Assembly (NCBI GenBank): GCA_973895155.1
Contig: OZ316896.1
Location: 5,518,001-5,582,000 of the forward strand
From: Marsupella aquatica
Lineage: Eukaryota > Marchantiophyta
Direction of reading: 5' to 3'
DNA length: 64,000 nucleotides
In this document: one piece after another, positions 11,122-23,730 of the stretch
How the letters are laid out: each line of letters begins with the position of its first letter
Numbering within the stretch: position 1 is the stretch's first letter
Made by a program: the position numbers and the translations under genes
The notes under the pieces: model-generated
The model's database searches: none
Seen by the model: the letters and a program-made list of their open reading frames with translations, nothing else
What the model was told of the DNA's origin: nothing

Positions 11122-12540
11122 AGCCAACGATAGTGATGATCCCCACCCGGGGCCACGACCATAGCCAGTTCACATCCGCGGTCCCACCCCGCTAAAAGGA
11201 TCCATCTGTTCTAGTCGTGACGCTTAGCAGCCTACTCACCTTGCAGGCCCAGTTCAAATTATTGCCAAAATTTTGCCCTCCATTCACAAATGTGAAGTGC
11301 TCCAACTGATTCGATTCCTCTCCGTGACACTTCTGACCACCAATGTCCAAGCAAGTTGCAACGCCTCCGATATCAAGGTCCATGCGAGGAGTCAACGCCC
11401 TATAAAATGATCAAAATGGTAGTGTGAGCGTGTTGGTGAGTCCAGGGAAGTCAGGCAGCCATAGCCACACCTTCGAGTTCGCTCCGCCCTCCCGCCCTCT
11501 CAGTTCCTCTCAGTTCAAATGTGGTGCCACTTTGGTTTGCGGATGTCCAAAAGGGTGGGATGGTCGTTGTCTTGTAATCGTGAAGTGTCTCGGTCGAGCG
11601 GCCCATTTTGACAATCCTAATCATGGCGTTATTCTGGTGACGCTCATGATTGCCCTTTACTCATAACTTAGTAAAGGCACGATACCTAACGTGGCTATGT
11701 ACGCAGCTTCTTCTTCCTTTGTTTGGCGGCAGTACCTTAAGTACGTATTATGGCTATCCCAACTGTATTAGGGTAATAATGGTGCTTTACTGAAAAAGAC
11801 AAAAAAGATGGGGTCCGCACACTGATGCATCTTCGCCAGATATTGTTCGCAAATTCATTCCATCTCGTTTGATGAAGGAGCTTCCAGTCTCACAAAAAGT
11901 TTTGCCAGAGATGTCATTTTCATCAGATTCAAAGAGTTCACGGTTGATTCTGAGTCTGGAAGAAGTGTTATTGGAGCTCCAACATCTTATTATGTTTCTC
12001 CAAGCAAATTGCTTAAAAACGACGTTTTTTTGGGAGAAAGTCCACTGTCATACCCATAGGTCAGACTAGTTCACCGCGAACCCCTCCAAATGCACCCAAA
12101 TGTAGGCCTTGATTTCTAATGCCAAGAACAATGTTGCCATGTAGGCCCGCCAAGAGATCTCCTCTGGTTTTCCCAATGTCTCGTTCTCCTGGAGTCCATA
12201 TAGCTTTGTCTAGTGTGCAATCGCAGTTTGAGCGAATGAGAAGTTTGACGGTGCTAGAAGTGTCGGTCGCACGAAGAATACCCAGAGGGATCCCTAATTG
12301 AAGTTTGCGGAATGGAGAGCGCAAATTGCCAATTTCATCTCCTTTGCTACCAAATTCCATTAGTGGAATACCAAGTGGGATCCATTTGTTCCTCCTACAA
12401 GAGATAGTTCAAACAACCATTGTACTTTGTAACATCAAACTAGCTTGGTTGGTTCAAGCTTTAAAAAATACATCTTGAGTGCTGCAACCCCTTTTGTATC
12501 CCTTTGTCGCTTTCCCCCTCCATTCGTACCAATGATTCAA
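11122..12540. other. LINE 5' region and unidentified relics
   Basis: To about 11700 the sequence may be LINE 5' UTR. On the plus strand a short open frame near 11860-12059 has coherent protein-like composition (ARDVIFIRFKEF, then PTSYYVSPSKLLKND). It has no recognised family and no start or splice context. A minus-strand frame at 12061-12360 (99 codons) is likewise unrecognised. Confidence 0.3.
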
Positions 12541-12544
12541 CTCA

Positions 12545-12640
12545 AAATCACAAAAAAAAACCATAAATTTTTGCAATTTCTCAAAAAACTTGAAACTTGT
12601 CACCGCCATGTAGTCCATCAGCCTAGCAAACCAATGTTGA
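12545..12640 (-). repeat. Copia leader relic
   Basis: The run ending in CTCAAAAAACTTGAAACT, with the following CACCGCCATGTAG, matches with scattered differences the leader just upstream of the copia gag at about 58310-58390. It is a remnant of a related copia copy with no coding part left that could be recognised. Confidence 0.45.
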
Positions 12641-13514
12641 AATCCAAAATTGAAACCAAGTTTGACAAAAAACCTTTTTCATGTTTTGGTCAGGGTGGGT
12701 AAAACTCAAAATTCTCTCCCGTTTTGACCACCTTGGGAAATAACTAAAATCCAAATAACAACCCAACGTCGGATAGGCCAGACAACCAATGCATCACATT
12801 GCCAACTCCTCTGGCTATCAATTCCCTAAAGACAAACCAAAAAAGTTATCATTTTCCAAATAGAATCTACGACTGACGGCCAAAAACTTGCTCTCTATTT
12901 TTTAGGAATATTCTTGCACAGTCAAGCAGGATTATAGGGGGCTGTTTTCCCTATTCAAGCGATTACAGTTGGGGTCACCAAGCCCAATAGGTGGCACAAC
13001 CAATAGGAGGAGAGGATGAGAATTATAATCTGGGCCTTATAAGGGTCTTAAGCCTCTTACTAAAAAATCCTCGTGTATAAGGTCGATCGAGTCGATACGA
13101 AGAAGGGGGCACGTACGGGATAGCCATCATGGCTGCATATGCAGTCGCATAGGATTGTAGGCTATCAGGGAGGGGGTTACAAGTTGCAGCCGTGATTTAG
13201 TGGCAGTCAAAGGGTGAGAGCTTGGATCGAGAGAAGTCACCGATAAGGTGACGTAGGGCGGAAAGAGGTGGGCGCGAGGATTGGCTGACCCTACAGGAAA
13301 GGCAAACGACAGGAGGGGGAAGAAATAAGAAGGGCGAGATGAGGGGTTGTGCATCTCGTGGCTGTGTACATCGGCAAGGCAGAGGCGTATCAGTGGGGGT
13401 CAACAATGTCGTGATAATTTAATTATTCATGATGAAATTACTTTTACTAAGTATATTACTAAGTATATAGATTAGGTTTACATTTTGTTACAAGGTAACT
13501 AAATAATTTGACTA
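12641..13514. other. Non-coding stretch, nothing recognised
   Basis: AT-rich to about 13050, then GC-richer with short overlapping open frames and no domain. No repeat boundary was found. Confidence 0.35.
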
Positions 13515-13870
13515 TTAGTTGTTTTATGTGCATGCAAGGTAATCAATTATGTAAACCATAATATGCATGCACAAATTATTTTAGATGTAATAGTCATTTT
13601 ATGTGCATGCAAGGTGAGCAAATATGCAAGCCACAAAGTGCATGCACAATTTGTTTTAAATACATGCAAATCATTTTATTTGCATGCATTAGTTATTTTA
13701 TGGGCATGCAAAGTGAGCAAATATGCAAGCCACAAGGTGCATGCATAATTTATTTTAGACGTATGCAAATTGTTTTATTTGCATGTATTAGTTATTTTAT
13801 GCGCATGCAAGGTGAGCAAATATGCATGGCACAAGGTGCATGCATGCACAAATTATTTTAGGTGCGTGCA
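13515..13870. repeat. ~98-101-bp tandem repeat, about 3.5 copies
   Basis: Units begin with TTTTATGTGCATGCAAGGTG near 13597, 13694 and 13795, with a shorter diverged unit near 13522. Each unit contains several GCATGC motifs and AGCAAATATGCAAGCCACAA. Divergence between units is modest. Confidence 0.8.
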
Positions 13871-14100
13871 CTAGTAATTTTACTTGCATACATTATATTT
13901 GTTTTGATTGCAATAGTACCAGCACACATTTTTACGTTGAATGTGTGCCACTTGACTTTCATGCAAGCGTTTAGGCGTAATCCATGCTCTCTTGGATTTA
14001 TTAAAAATAAAATGATGAGGGACACTCTCTCCTCATTCTCACGTTTTGATAATTCTCGCGTCAAATTGATTATGTTTTCATTTCTCATTTTTTTTTCTAT

Positions 14101-15838
14101 TGTCACGCCGTAAGCTTTGTTTTTACACGGATTTTGGCGTAGACGGACATAATCTCCATTAGTTTTGAGCGTTCGGGCAAGGAGGGATGTGCAAATTGAA
14201 CCTTACTCCCGTAATCTAGCGCTAAGTGCGCCTAGTCCTACTTACAGAAATGTCATGGGTATAGTTTGTGTTCCACCGCCGAATTGTACCTTCAGTCGAT
14301 AGCTGGATCGACCCCGGCTTAAGGGCTTCTAAGCCTTTGTGCTGTCTGCCTCTGATCCAGATCCGATGAAACGGATATCCAACCCAGGCTTGCAACCACT
14401 ATCCGCAGCCTATACCCCGTGCACGGCTCGGATAATACGTTTGGCCAAGCATTCTCTACCCATATACGAGATTCATACATGCAACTGAACTCACACGCAT
14501 ACAATCTTGGTTTACACAAAGGAAATAGTACGAAAAGACTTTACTTTAGAATCTGTCATACACATATACACGGTTGACTCGACATCTCTTGAGTAAACAG
14601 GCCCAACGACAGAGCGGCATACACTACAACGGAGCCCGGCTCTGCACTCATCCAACAAGCTTAGTCATACCCTCCCTCCTTGGTGTTCTTTCACTCACAA
14701 AGGCCGGGACTCCCCGCACATCCTATGGATACCCGGTTTTGAAACTAAAATCCCCCCTTGCCTCTACCGGGGGGTGCACTAAATACTAAGAGTCGGGGCT
14801 CAGAACGGCCACGTGCTCGAATCTATGCTATCCAAGATTCTAAACTCTGCTAACTGTCAGGCCGTAAAATGACATGTCTTATTCTAAGATTCTAACTACG
14901 ACGGTTGGTCGGATAGGACAGCGCTACTAACTAGTTTTGGCACTTGTCCTTATCGCCTGACTATCCTATTCCTAACTCTATCTTAAACCTATTCCACTGC
15001 TAATGTCTGGCATGCTTGCCAGACCTGCCTGAGTTGGATTTGAAGCGGCCATCCCATTGCGTCCTGAGCCGGTCGGCGTCTTGCTTGAGCAGCTGGACCT
15101 GGTCCAGTAGAGATTCATTCTCTTGCTTTGCCGCATCCGTCTCCTTCGCGGCTTCCTGGCATGCCTCTTCCAATTGCGAGGCGTCGCTTGTCAGCTTGTC
15201 CACCAATTGGGCATGCTTTGTAGCTTCTCCTTGAAGTTGTGCCACTTCCGCCTTCAAGGCATCTATCTCGGTTGCATCTCCTTGGGCCCAAGCGTCGGCC
15301 TCCTATGTTCTTTTGCCAGATAACGACTTGTCCCTTCATACCGTCAATCTGGGTTTGGAGCCATGCAATCTTAGCATCCTTCTCGGCTCCGACTTGTTCT
15401 GCCAGGGCTGCCCGGGCTGCCCGGGCCCTAGCTTTGGCCACCTGATCTTCAGTGGCCGCTACCTGAGGTCGAAGCAGTTGGAGTTTGGTCTCCCGGGCTG
15501 CAACTTTGTCTTTCAGGTGGGCAGACTCAACCCGATACCGCTCTATCCTCTGCGTAGCCTCAGCCTGCGCATGCCCTACTTGCACGGTTGCAACCAATTC
15601 CTGGTTGAAGAAGTAGGCCACCTTTCGTGCCATGTACTCCCCGGTATCCCGCGCAATTTGTTGGGAGAAATCTCCCAGAAACCCATTCACAACATGCCCG
15701 ATGCAAAGAGTTCAGGGTACTCCAGACTATGCCCATCCGGGTTTGGGCAAGGATAGACCTCAGCTCGCGCGGGAGTTGAAGTGGTGACGTCCAGCCCTTG
15801 AAACATGATGGTAGAGGGGGTTGGGTTTGCACGGTGTG
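14101..15838 (-). mobile_element. Element B: 3' part of an A-type element
   Basis: The minus-strand trailer and C-terminal coding region are homologous to element A. The outer end begins TGTCACGCC at 14101, matching the A-type 3' terminus. The 5' part is missing. Homology stops near 15838, where a 111-bp dispersed repeat starts. No matching target duplication is expected because one end is lost. Confidence 0.75.
15000..15838 (-). pseudogene. Element B protein, C-terminal coiled-coil fragment
   Basis: This corresponds to residues from about 620 of the element A protein to its end. It holds the PCPNPD...GDFSQQIARDTGEYMARKVA segment, then the coiled coil, broken by a frameshift near 15300. It ends with the basic tail GRSGKHARH and a stop at 15000-15002. 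The codon that is TAG in A (4178-4180) is CAG here, which shows that the longer C-terminus is ancestral. A premature stop lies near 15690, just upstream of MGFWEISPN in the alternative frame. Confidence 0.7.
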
Positions 15839-15949
15839 TGGGGGGAAATGTGGTTCTTGAGGAAGCACCGGGCCTATGGCTACTAGTGTCAAGAGAGAAC
15901 TTAAGTTAAGATCATGATTACTATCCTAGACTGGGTAGTAGACACCACA
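15839..15949. repeat. 111-bp dispersed repeat, copy 1
   Basis: Nearly identical to 25069-25175, from GGGGGGAAATGTGGTTCTTG to GACACCACA. It abuts the broken end of element B. It may be an LTR edge, since the minus strand starts TGTGGTGTCT, but no target duplication surrounds either copy. Confidence 0.7.
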
Positions 15950-16954
15950 AGAAATGGTTCTATGGATGAAAACAGAATATCATAACCATTTTCTCCATAC
16001 TTACGGACTATTGCCTCCTTGGCAGCTACCTTGGGTCGAGTTACAAAATGAATATCTCCCAACGAGAAAGAAACGGGAGGTTTGTTGAGATCCATCTCAA
16101 TACAAGATGAAAATTTTGAGAGCCCAATCCTGTCCGTAAACTACATAAAGATATACAAGTGGCTCTATTGAATTTAACACTGCAGTTGCAAATGCTTCTC
16201 CAAAGTGAAAAGTCATATGCTGACGCATTATCTCTTTTTGGAGTACATGAATTCTAATAAGGAAAGGATTAGGGAGAGGAAGAACAGGTACTGGTCTGGG
16301 CATTATCGTACTATCAAATATTTCATACAACTAATATTATTCTAATGACAAGATATAGAATCATTCAACAAAAAGATCATTCATTCAAACAAATACTATG
16401 CATTGAGTTAATTCTAAGTTTATACATGTAGGTGTTTATCTTCTTTTGAATGAAAACACTATCTGAAGGTCCAACGCATACAAATTACCACTGATTGAGT
16501 TAAGCTCTAAGCCAGCGTGCATGCGTGGGTCTACTTCATAAGCTTAGGGTTTCACCCAAAAGGAGCATATGATGTCAAGGTATTGTTGAGCACTTTCCAA
16601 CTCTTTAGGATTTAATAACCATCTCCTATCAAATAATAACACTTTCTGAAGATCCAACTCATACAAAATATTCATGGCCGAGCCGAAGCTCTAAGCGAGC
16701 ATGCATGAGTGGGTCTACTTCATAAGAGTTATATTCATAGAAAAGGTCATCAAGTCCAATGGATTCTTTAAGGCTTCACAACTTAGTTGATGAAAAATGG
16801 GGAGTGAGGGGAGAGAGCCCCTCTCCTCTTTATTTATAGTGCTCACACCTTGAGCACACGGATCAAGCATGGCACACGGATGGAAGCCATGTGTCACACA
16901 TCCAAGGCAAGTAAGTGTGCTAAAACTGTAGTTACGTGAGTGGAGCAACTGTAG
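15950..16954. other. Unannotated stretch with an internal ~100-bp direct repeat
   Basis: Two related segments, about 16440-16555 and 16625-16735, each run from a CTGAAGRTCCAAC motif to GTGGGTCTACTTCATAAG. Short minus-strand frames at 15901-16095 and 16097-16330 have no recognised family. Confidence 0.4.
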
Positions 16955-17187
16955 GCAGTACATTGTAGCATGCACACTATAGATCCTGGCTATAGATTGT
17001 ACACTCTAGCATGCACACTATAGATCGTACACTGTAGCATGCATACTGTAGATCGTACACTGTAGCATGCACACTAAAGATCGTACACTGTAACATGCAT
17101 ACTGTAGATCATACACTGTAGCATGCACACTGTAGGTCGTGCACTGTAGCATGCACACTATAGACCGTATACTATAGCATGCACGCT
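16955..17187. repeat. 28-bp tandem array, about 8 copies
   Basis: The unit is close to ACTGTAGATCGTACACTGTA plus GCATGCAC, with substitutions between copies. The array is cut at 17187 by element C and resumes at 24890-24917 on the far side, so it was the insertion target of C. Confidence 0.85.
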
Positions 17188-19895
17188 TGTGACACAGGCA
17201 ACGTGTCACTTAACCAAACGCAGGTCCTAGATTAGGATTTATACGGTCATTAGGACGGTAGCCGTAGCGTAGAATAGCATGAATAGCCATCTTTACCATT
17301 ATGAATAGATTAGGAGTAGGTTAGTTGACCGAATGATTACGAATTAAGGAAGAGGATTATTATGCTTGACCAAGGTACGGTGGCGGTGGCGAAGTAAAAA
17401 TCTGTTAGGAGAATCATGCTTGGACCAAGACGCCAACTTCAGCTCATGATCAACGACCAAAATGACCTTGCCCTCTCACGCTCGAGCTCACCCTGGCACC
17501 CCCATAAGAGCGGAGTCGATGGCGCTATGGGCCATTTGCTCATTTCTACCTTTCAAGATTTGCGGACGCTGCCATTCACTCTCGCCCCTGGCTCGAATCA
17601 AGCTGACCTTTACGAGGAAATTATCGAGGAATAAGAGCGGATTGTGGCAAGATTTAGTCAGGGCGAGTAAGGCTTCCACCAACAAGCGGACTGGTAGGGC
17701 GGGAACGCAGACTCGATGAACCAGACTACAGAGGTTAGTATGACCCTTACAGCCTTGGGATTTTGGACCTTGTTTGGCAAGGTTGGTGCTAAACTCTCCA
17801 AGACTTACTGATACTCTTGCCCCGAGAAAGCCGCTTACGAACGAAGATATGCAAAGTTGGTGGCTAAAGTAGCACAGGTTAACTATGACAAGATGGCCAT
17901 CACCAGGGATTCCAGTTACAATGAGCTGCGGGATTACATCACCGAGCTATATATCAGCGAGGAAGGATTCAGATCGGTGGTAGAGGCGATTCTTGAAGTC
18001 CCTGCAAAGTTCTTTAGGCTGAGGGGCAGCTAGAGACTGACTCCAGCGGAGTTTGACAAGATTGCGGGATACATCAACCAGCAGATTGCAGCTGAGAAGC
18101 GGGAAGAAGACATCAACAGACAACGGGAAGCGGCTTGTAACCTTATGTTCCTCGGGGAAAGCTCCAATGCCTTCAACTGGGATATGGCTACCCCGACACC
18201 AACCCCAGCCCCTCAGCCAATGACCACCGACGTACCACCGAACCAGTCCCAAGTCCGTCTAGTGAACAACACAGAGTGTTCCTCGGGTTCCGAGCGTGTT
18301 AGTCCACAGCTTGAGCAGCGTTCTCAGAAGCGGGCAAGAATGACACCGGCCCCCAAACCAACAACGCGAACCAACGCCACCCCTGCACCTGCCCTGGCCA
18401 ACCCCCCAACCAACCAAACCCGACGGCCCACGGATAATCCAAAGTCTAACTTATTACAGGTAATCCGCGTCCCCAAGATAGTCTGGATCGCGATAAAAAA
18501 ACTCAACCACGCGGACTATCTCAAGGAGCATCAGTTGGCGCAGTTCACTCACTTGCTATGGAGACCGTGCGCAACCGGGCCGAAAGAGATTTGTGAGTTT
18601 ATCCCCAATTTCGACACTGACGCATCGACCACCAAGGTTTCAGGGCAAACCTTATCACTCACGGAGCATCGGCTAGCACAGATCTTCTGCCTACCAACCG
18701 GGTCGGTGTCGGTTGAACTCCAAATTCGGGATAAGGAGTATACACCTTGGCACTTCAAACCCAAGGGTAAGACAGACAACGGATACAAGCAGGGGTCGTG
18801 CACCAACTTAATCTGTATGGAGCTTAACTTCATACAGACTACCCTACACATGATTGAGCCACGATCCAAGATTTCACTCTGCACGATCGTACAGGTGGAA
18901 CAGTACAAGCGGCGGAATTGGGCCCAATTCTTTTACCGTAGGTTCTCGGGGGAGCTTAAGCGGGCTCAGGGAGGTATGGCTATCGGGGGGAGAACTTACC
19001 TGGGAAGTCATATCGCCATCATCCTCGCCTGGTACAAGGCACAACGGGAGGCCAGGGGAAAGAATATGGCCACCTCAGCCCCGACTAAGGTCACCCCCGC
19101 TACGGAGGAGGCTACCCCGAGCGAGCGGACTACCTCACCCCGAGCAAACCTTGAGCCAGAGGCCCTGACTAATACTCCGTCACCTCCTTGGGTTGAAATT
19201 CCGCCGCCCCCTCCCATCGAGCCTCTGCTACCCCCGGTACAACCACCTCCAATCCCTCCACCACCTGAAGAAACCTTCCCCTCCCCATTGCAGACTACGG
19301 AGGAGCTTGCTGCCCCGCCCGAGGAACCGCCAGTACCCGAGAGGATGGAGGACTACCAAGTAGCCCCGGGGACCATGGCCTACAACCTGGTCCAAAAGTT
19401 TAGTCAGACTCTGTCCGGGGAGCTGGCGACGTACATCGGACAACAAGTTTTGGCGTACTTTCAACCAGCCTTCTTCATGTTAGAACACCAACCACGGATC
19501 GTAAGCTGCTTGGAGGAAGAACTCATGGCAAAGGGGAACGAGATCGGGCACCTCCAAATGCTGGTAGAACACCTCGAGGAGGAGGCCACTACCCGCCGTG
19601 AGGAGTTAGTCCACACTGTCAAACAACGGGACGGACTAACCCAGGAGTTGAGCGGGGCGCAAGCGGATCTCAAGAAACTGGACGACACCGTGCTTTAGTT
19701 GCGCTCAGAATCCTTGGCTCAGGTTACCAGCTTGACCGACCTCAACAACCAATTCTTGCAGGCAGCTCAGCAGGTGGCTAGTCTATCCGCCGAACGGGAT
19801 AAATTGCTGGCACAGGACCAGACCCATCGTGACTCCATTAACCAGCTCAATCTGGACGTAGCGCGGCTCCAAGCAGAGGCCGATGAGGCAGCAAA

Positions 19896-22800
19896 TGTGA
19901 CACGGGTAACGTGTCACTTGACCGAACCCAGGTCGTAGATTAGGACTTATACGGTCATTAGGACCGTAGCCATAGCGTAGAATAGCACGTATAGCCGTCA
20001 AGTTGCCATTATGATTAGATTAGGAGTAGGTTAAGATAACCGAATAATTACGAGTTCAGGAAAGGGATTATTACGCACGACCGAGGTACGGTGGCGGCAG
20101 CAGAGTAAAAATCAGTTAGAAGAATCACGCTTGGACCGAGACGCCGACTTCAGCTCGTTATCAATAACCAAACGGCCTGACCTTCTCACGCTCGGGCTCG
20201 TCCGGGCACCTCCATAAGAGAGGAGCCCATGGCACTGCGGGCCATTCGCTCACGTTTACCTTTTTGGAATTCACGGACGCTGCCATCCGCTCGCCTTTTC
20301 GATTGAATCCAGTCGACCTTTACAAGGAAATTATCGAGGGAGAAGAGCGAAATGTGGCGAGATTTAGTCAGGACGAGCGAGGCCTCCGCGAAAAAGGACC
20401 AGCCAGGTGGGAACATGGACGCAACGAACCGGACTACGAGGTTAGTATGACCCTCACAGCCTTGGGATTTTGGACCTTGTTTGGCGAGGTAGGTGCTAAG
20501 TTCTCCGAGACTTACTGGTACTCTTGCCCGAGAAAGCCGCTTACGAACGAAGGTACGCAAAGCTGGTAACCAAGGTAGCACTGGTTAATTGCGAAAGGAC
20601 AACCATCACCAGGGATTCTAGCTATAACGAGCTGCGAGACTACATCACCGAACTATATCTCAGCGAGGAAGGGCTTAGATCGGTAGCAGAGGCGATTCTT
20701 GAGGTTCCAGCTAAGTTCTTTAAGCTGAAGGGCAACCAGCAGCTTACTCAAGCGGAGCTCGACAAGATTCCGGGGTACCTAGACCAGCAGATCGCAGCCG
20801 AAAAGCGCCAAGAAGACATCAGCAGACAACGGGAAGCGGCGCGTAATCTCACGTTCCTCGGGGAAAGCTCCAACGCCTTCAACTGGGATATGGCTACCCC
20901 AGCGCCTCAACCGATGACCACCAGAGTACCGCCGAACCAGTCCCAAGTCCGTCCAGTAATCAACGCGGAGTGTTCTTCGGGTTCCGAGCGAGCTAGTCCG
21001 CAACTCGAACAGCGTCCTCGTAAGCGGTCAAGGACTACGACGGCCCCCGAATCAACACGGACTGACGCCACGCCTGCACCTGCCCCGGCAAACCCCCCGG
21101 CCAACCAGACCCGACGGCCCCCGGATAACCCGAAGTCCAACTTATTACAGGTAATCCGCGTCCCTGAGGTAGTCTGGATCGCGATCAAGAAACTCGAACA
21201 TGCGGACTATCTCAAGGAGCATCAGTTGGAGCGGTTCGCCCACTTACTATGGAGGCCGTGCGCCGCCGGGCCGAAGGAGATTTGTGAGTTCATCTCCAAT
21301 TTCGACACTGATGCGTCAACCACCAAGGTTTCGGGGCAAACCTTATCACTCACGGAGCATCGGTTAACGCAAATTTTCGGCCTACCAACCGGGCCGGTGC
21401 CGGTGGAAATCCAAATTCGGGATAAGGAGTATACGCCGCGGCACTTCAAACCCGAGGGTAAGACGGACAACGGATACAAGCAGGGGGCGTGCACCAACTT
21501 AACCTGTATGGAGCGGCTTAACTTCATACGGACTACCCTACACATGATTGAGCCACGATCCGAGATTTCCCTCTGCACGATAGTGCAGGTGGAACAGTAC
21601 AAACGACGAAACTGGGCCCAATTCTTCTACCGAAGATTCTCGGGGGAGCTGAAGCGGGCTCAGGGTGGTATGGCTATTGGAGGGAAGACTTACTTGGGGA
21701 GTCATATCGCCATTATCCTCGCCTGGTACAAGGCACGGCGGGAGGCCAGAGGAAAGAATATGGCCATCTCAGCCCCGGGTAATGACACCCCCGCCCCAGA
21801 GGAGGCAACCCCGACTACGCGGACTACTGTCCCTCGGACAAACCCCGAGCCGGAAGCCCCGACTAATACTCCGCAACCGCACCCTACGGAAATTCCACCG
21901 CCTCCTTCCGTTGAGCCTCCGCTACCTGCAGTACAACCACCCCCAATCCCTCCACCACCTGAAGAAACCTTCCCCTCCCCAGCGCTGACTACGGAGGAGC
22001 TCATTGCCCCTGCCGAGGAACCACCGGTACCCGAGAGGATGGAGGACTACCAAGTAGCCCCGGGGACCATGGCCTACGACCTGGTCCAGAAGTTTAGCCA
22101 GACTATGTCTGGGGAGTTGGCGACATACATCGGACAACAAGTCTCGGCGTACTTTCAGCCAGCCTTCTTCATGTTAGAGCACCAACCACGGATCGTCAGC
22201 CGCTTGGAAGAAGAACTCATGGCGAAGGGGAATGAGATCGGGCGTCTCCAGATGCTGGTAGAGCACCTCGAGGAGGAGGCAACGACCCGCCGCGAGGATT
22301 TAGTCTGCACTGTCGAACAGAGGGACGGACTAACCCAGGAGTTAAGCGGAGCGCAGGCCAAACTCAAGAAGCTGGACGACACCGTGCTTCAATTACGCTC
22401 AGAATCTTCGGCTCGGGTTACCAGCCTGACCGACCTCAACAAACAATTCCTGCAGGCAGCACAGCAGGTGGCTAGTCTCTCCACCGAACGAGATAAATTG
22501 CTAGCGCAGGACCAGGTCCATCACGACGCCATCGACCAGCTCAACTTGGAGGTGGCGCGGCTCCAGACTGAAGCCGACGAAGCCGCAAACGAGGCAGAGG
22601 AAGCATTACGGGACAACAAGGCTTTGCAGGACCGTGTCACCCTGCTCGTCCTCCAACGGGGAAAACCTGGGCCCACCTCTGATCAAGGCGGCTCGAGGTC
22701 TCGCCCCGACAAGGGGACCAGCCCTGGTCCAACCACTGCACACACGTAAGGGGTAGTTAGCGAAGGGTAGAAGCAGGCGCCGCGCGAGGCGGTTAAGTCA

Positions 22801-23730
22801 GCGGCATCTTTTAGTTAGGCGTAACGACAGAATGACTGTCATTAGGCGCCGATTAGCAGCAGTAGGAAGAATTAGGGCCGGTCAGTTAGGATCAGCCAAC
22901 GTAGGATTGAGTCCATCAACGGACTAGAATCTGTCAGTAGGCTTGGCCGCCGCCATTCCGGTTGGCACACTCGTAGTCGACGGTCAACCGGTCAGTACAG
23001 CGCGACCGGTAGTCAGCAGTTAGTTAGTCAGTAGGTAGTACCCGGAAGGTAGTATCCTCCGGTTCTCTCCGCTATGGTAGTATTTAGGCTTCCCCTTCCG
23101 CGATGGGAAGGGGGAGAAGGCTTAGTTATCTCAGCAGAAGAAAGGCGAGGCACGGGGAGTCCCGGCCTGAGTAGGGTCAAAGCGTACCAAGGAGTGAGAG
23201 CCAGAGTCGAGCTTGCTAGGCAAGTGCGAGGCAGGGCCTCGTAGAGACTGGGCATCGACTGCCGTTGGGCCTGCTGACCCCCTTTGAAGTCGAGTCAACC
23301 ATGTAAACTGATGCTTCGCTGAGTAAATATAGTCTTTTCCCCTTAATGTTTCTGAGAGTAACTGGTGTTGTGTGTATGCTTTGTCCGGGCAAAGGCGCCA
23401 TTTTAAGGGACGTACCGGGTGCGGACTAATGGTAGGGATTGCCACTCATTGCATGTCACAAGGTCCTGTCACGTCGATGGCTTGAAAAGCCCCAAGTCGG
23501 GAGTTAGTCCGCATCACTAACTGAGGGAAAATTCCAGCGGTGGAAAATAAATATACCTATGACCAGTACGAATTATGCGAGTGTTATACCAGTAAGTATA
23601 GCGGCTTAGCCCGACTTAGGGCTATTGAAGGTCACTACACACCTCCTTGCCCGAACCCTCACCCCTACTGGTGGTCGAGGTCGCACCACGACACTAACCC
23701 GGATTTAAGGCCCAGGGTAGGGGTGCGACA
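19896..23730 (+). mobile_element. Element D: complete TGTGACAC element nested in C
   Basis: This 3835-bp insertion in the coiled-coil coding region of C is flanked by gcaaa at 19891-19895 and 23731-23735. It starts TGTGACACGG and ends GGTGCGACA. GTGACAC/GTGTCAC arms form a 5' terminal hairpin (19897-19917). Near the 3' end, gtcgcacc (23680-23687) pairs with ggtgcgac (23722-23729). TTAGG motifs cluster near both ends. There are no LTRs. It is younger than C, and its ORF is much better preserved. Confidence 0.92.
20447..22749 (+). CDS. Element D protein: core domain, proline-rich linker, coiled coil
   Basis: The best preserved short-form protein, about 768 residues if the start is ATG 20447 (MTLTALGFWTLFGEV). 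A 1-bp loss in the CCC run at 20527-20529, relative to C, shifts the frame. From there to the TAA at 22749 the frame is fully open. The order is an N-terminal helical region (YNELRDYITELYLSEEG), a basic KRSRTT patch near 21020, the core domain at about 21280-21730 (CEFISNF, IFGLPTG, LHMIEPRSEIS, YRRFSGELKRA, SHIAIILAWY), a proline-rich linker at 21780-22030, and a coiled coil at about 22190-22640. No known enzymatic motif is visible. It may be a Gag-like, DNA-binding or accessory protein; function is unknown. Confidence 0.75.

Noticed and set aside
14096-15963. tctat at both 14096-14100 and 15959-15963 as a target duplication for element B
   Set aside because: The right copy is 9 bp past the plausible TGTGG terminus, and homology to element A ends at 15838. 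The match is probably chance.
16955-17187. 28-bp repeat array as a CRISPR
   Set aside because: The units are contiguous without unique spacers, and the context is a plant genome.
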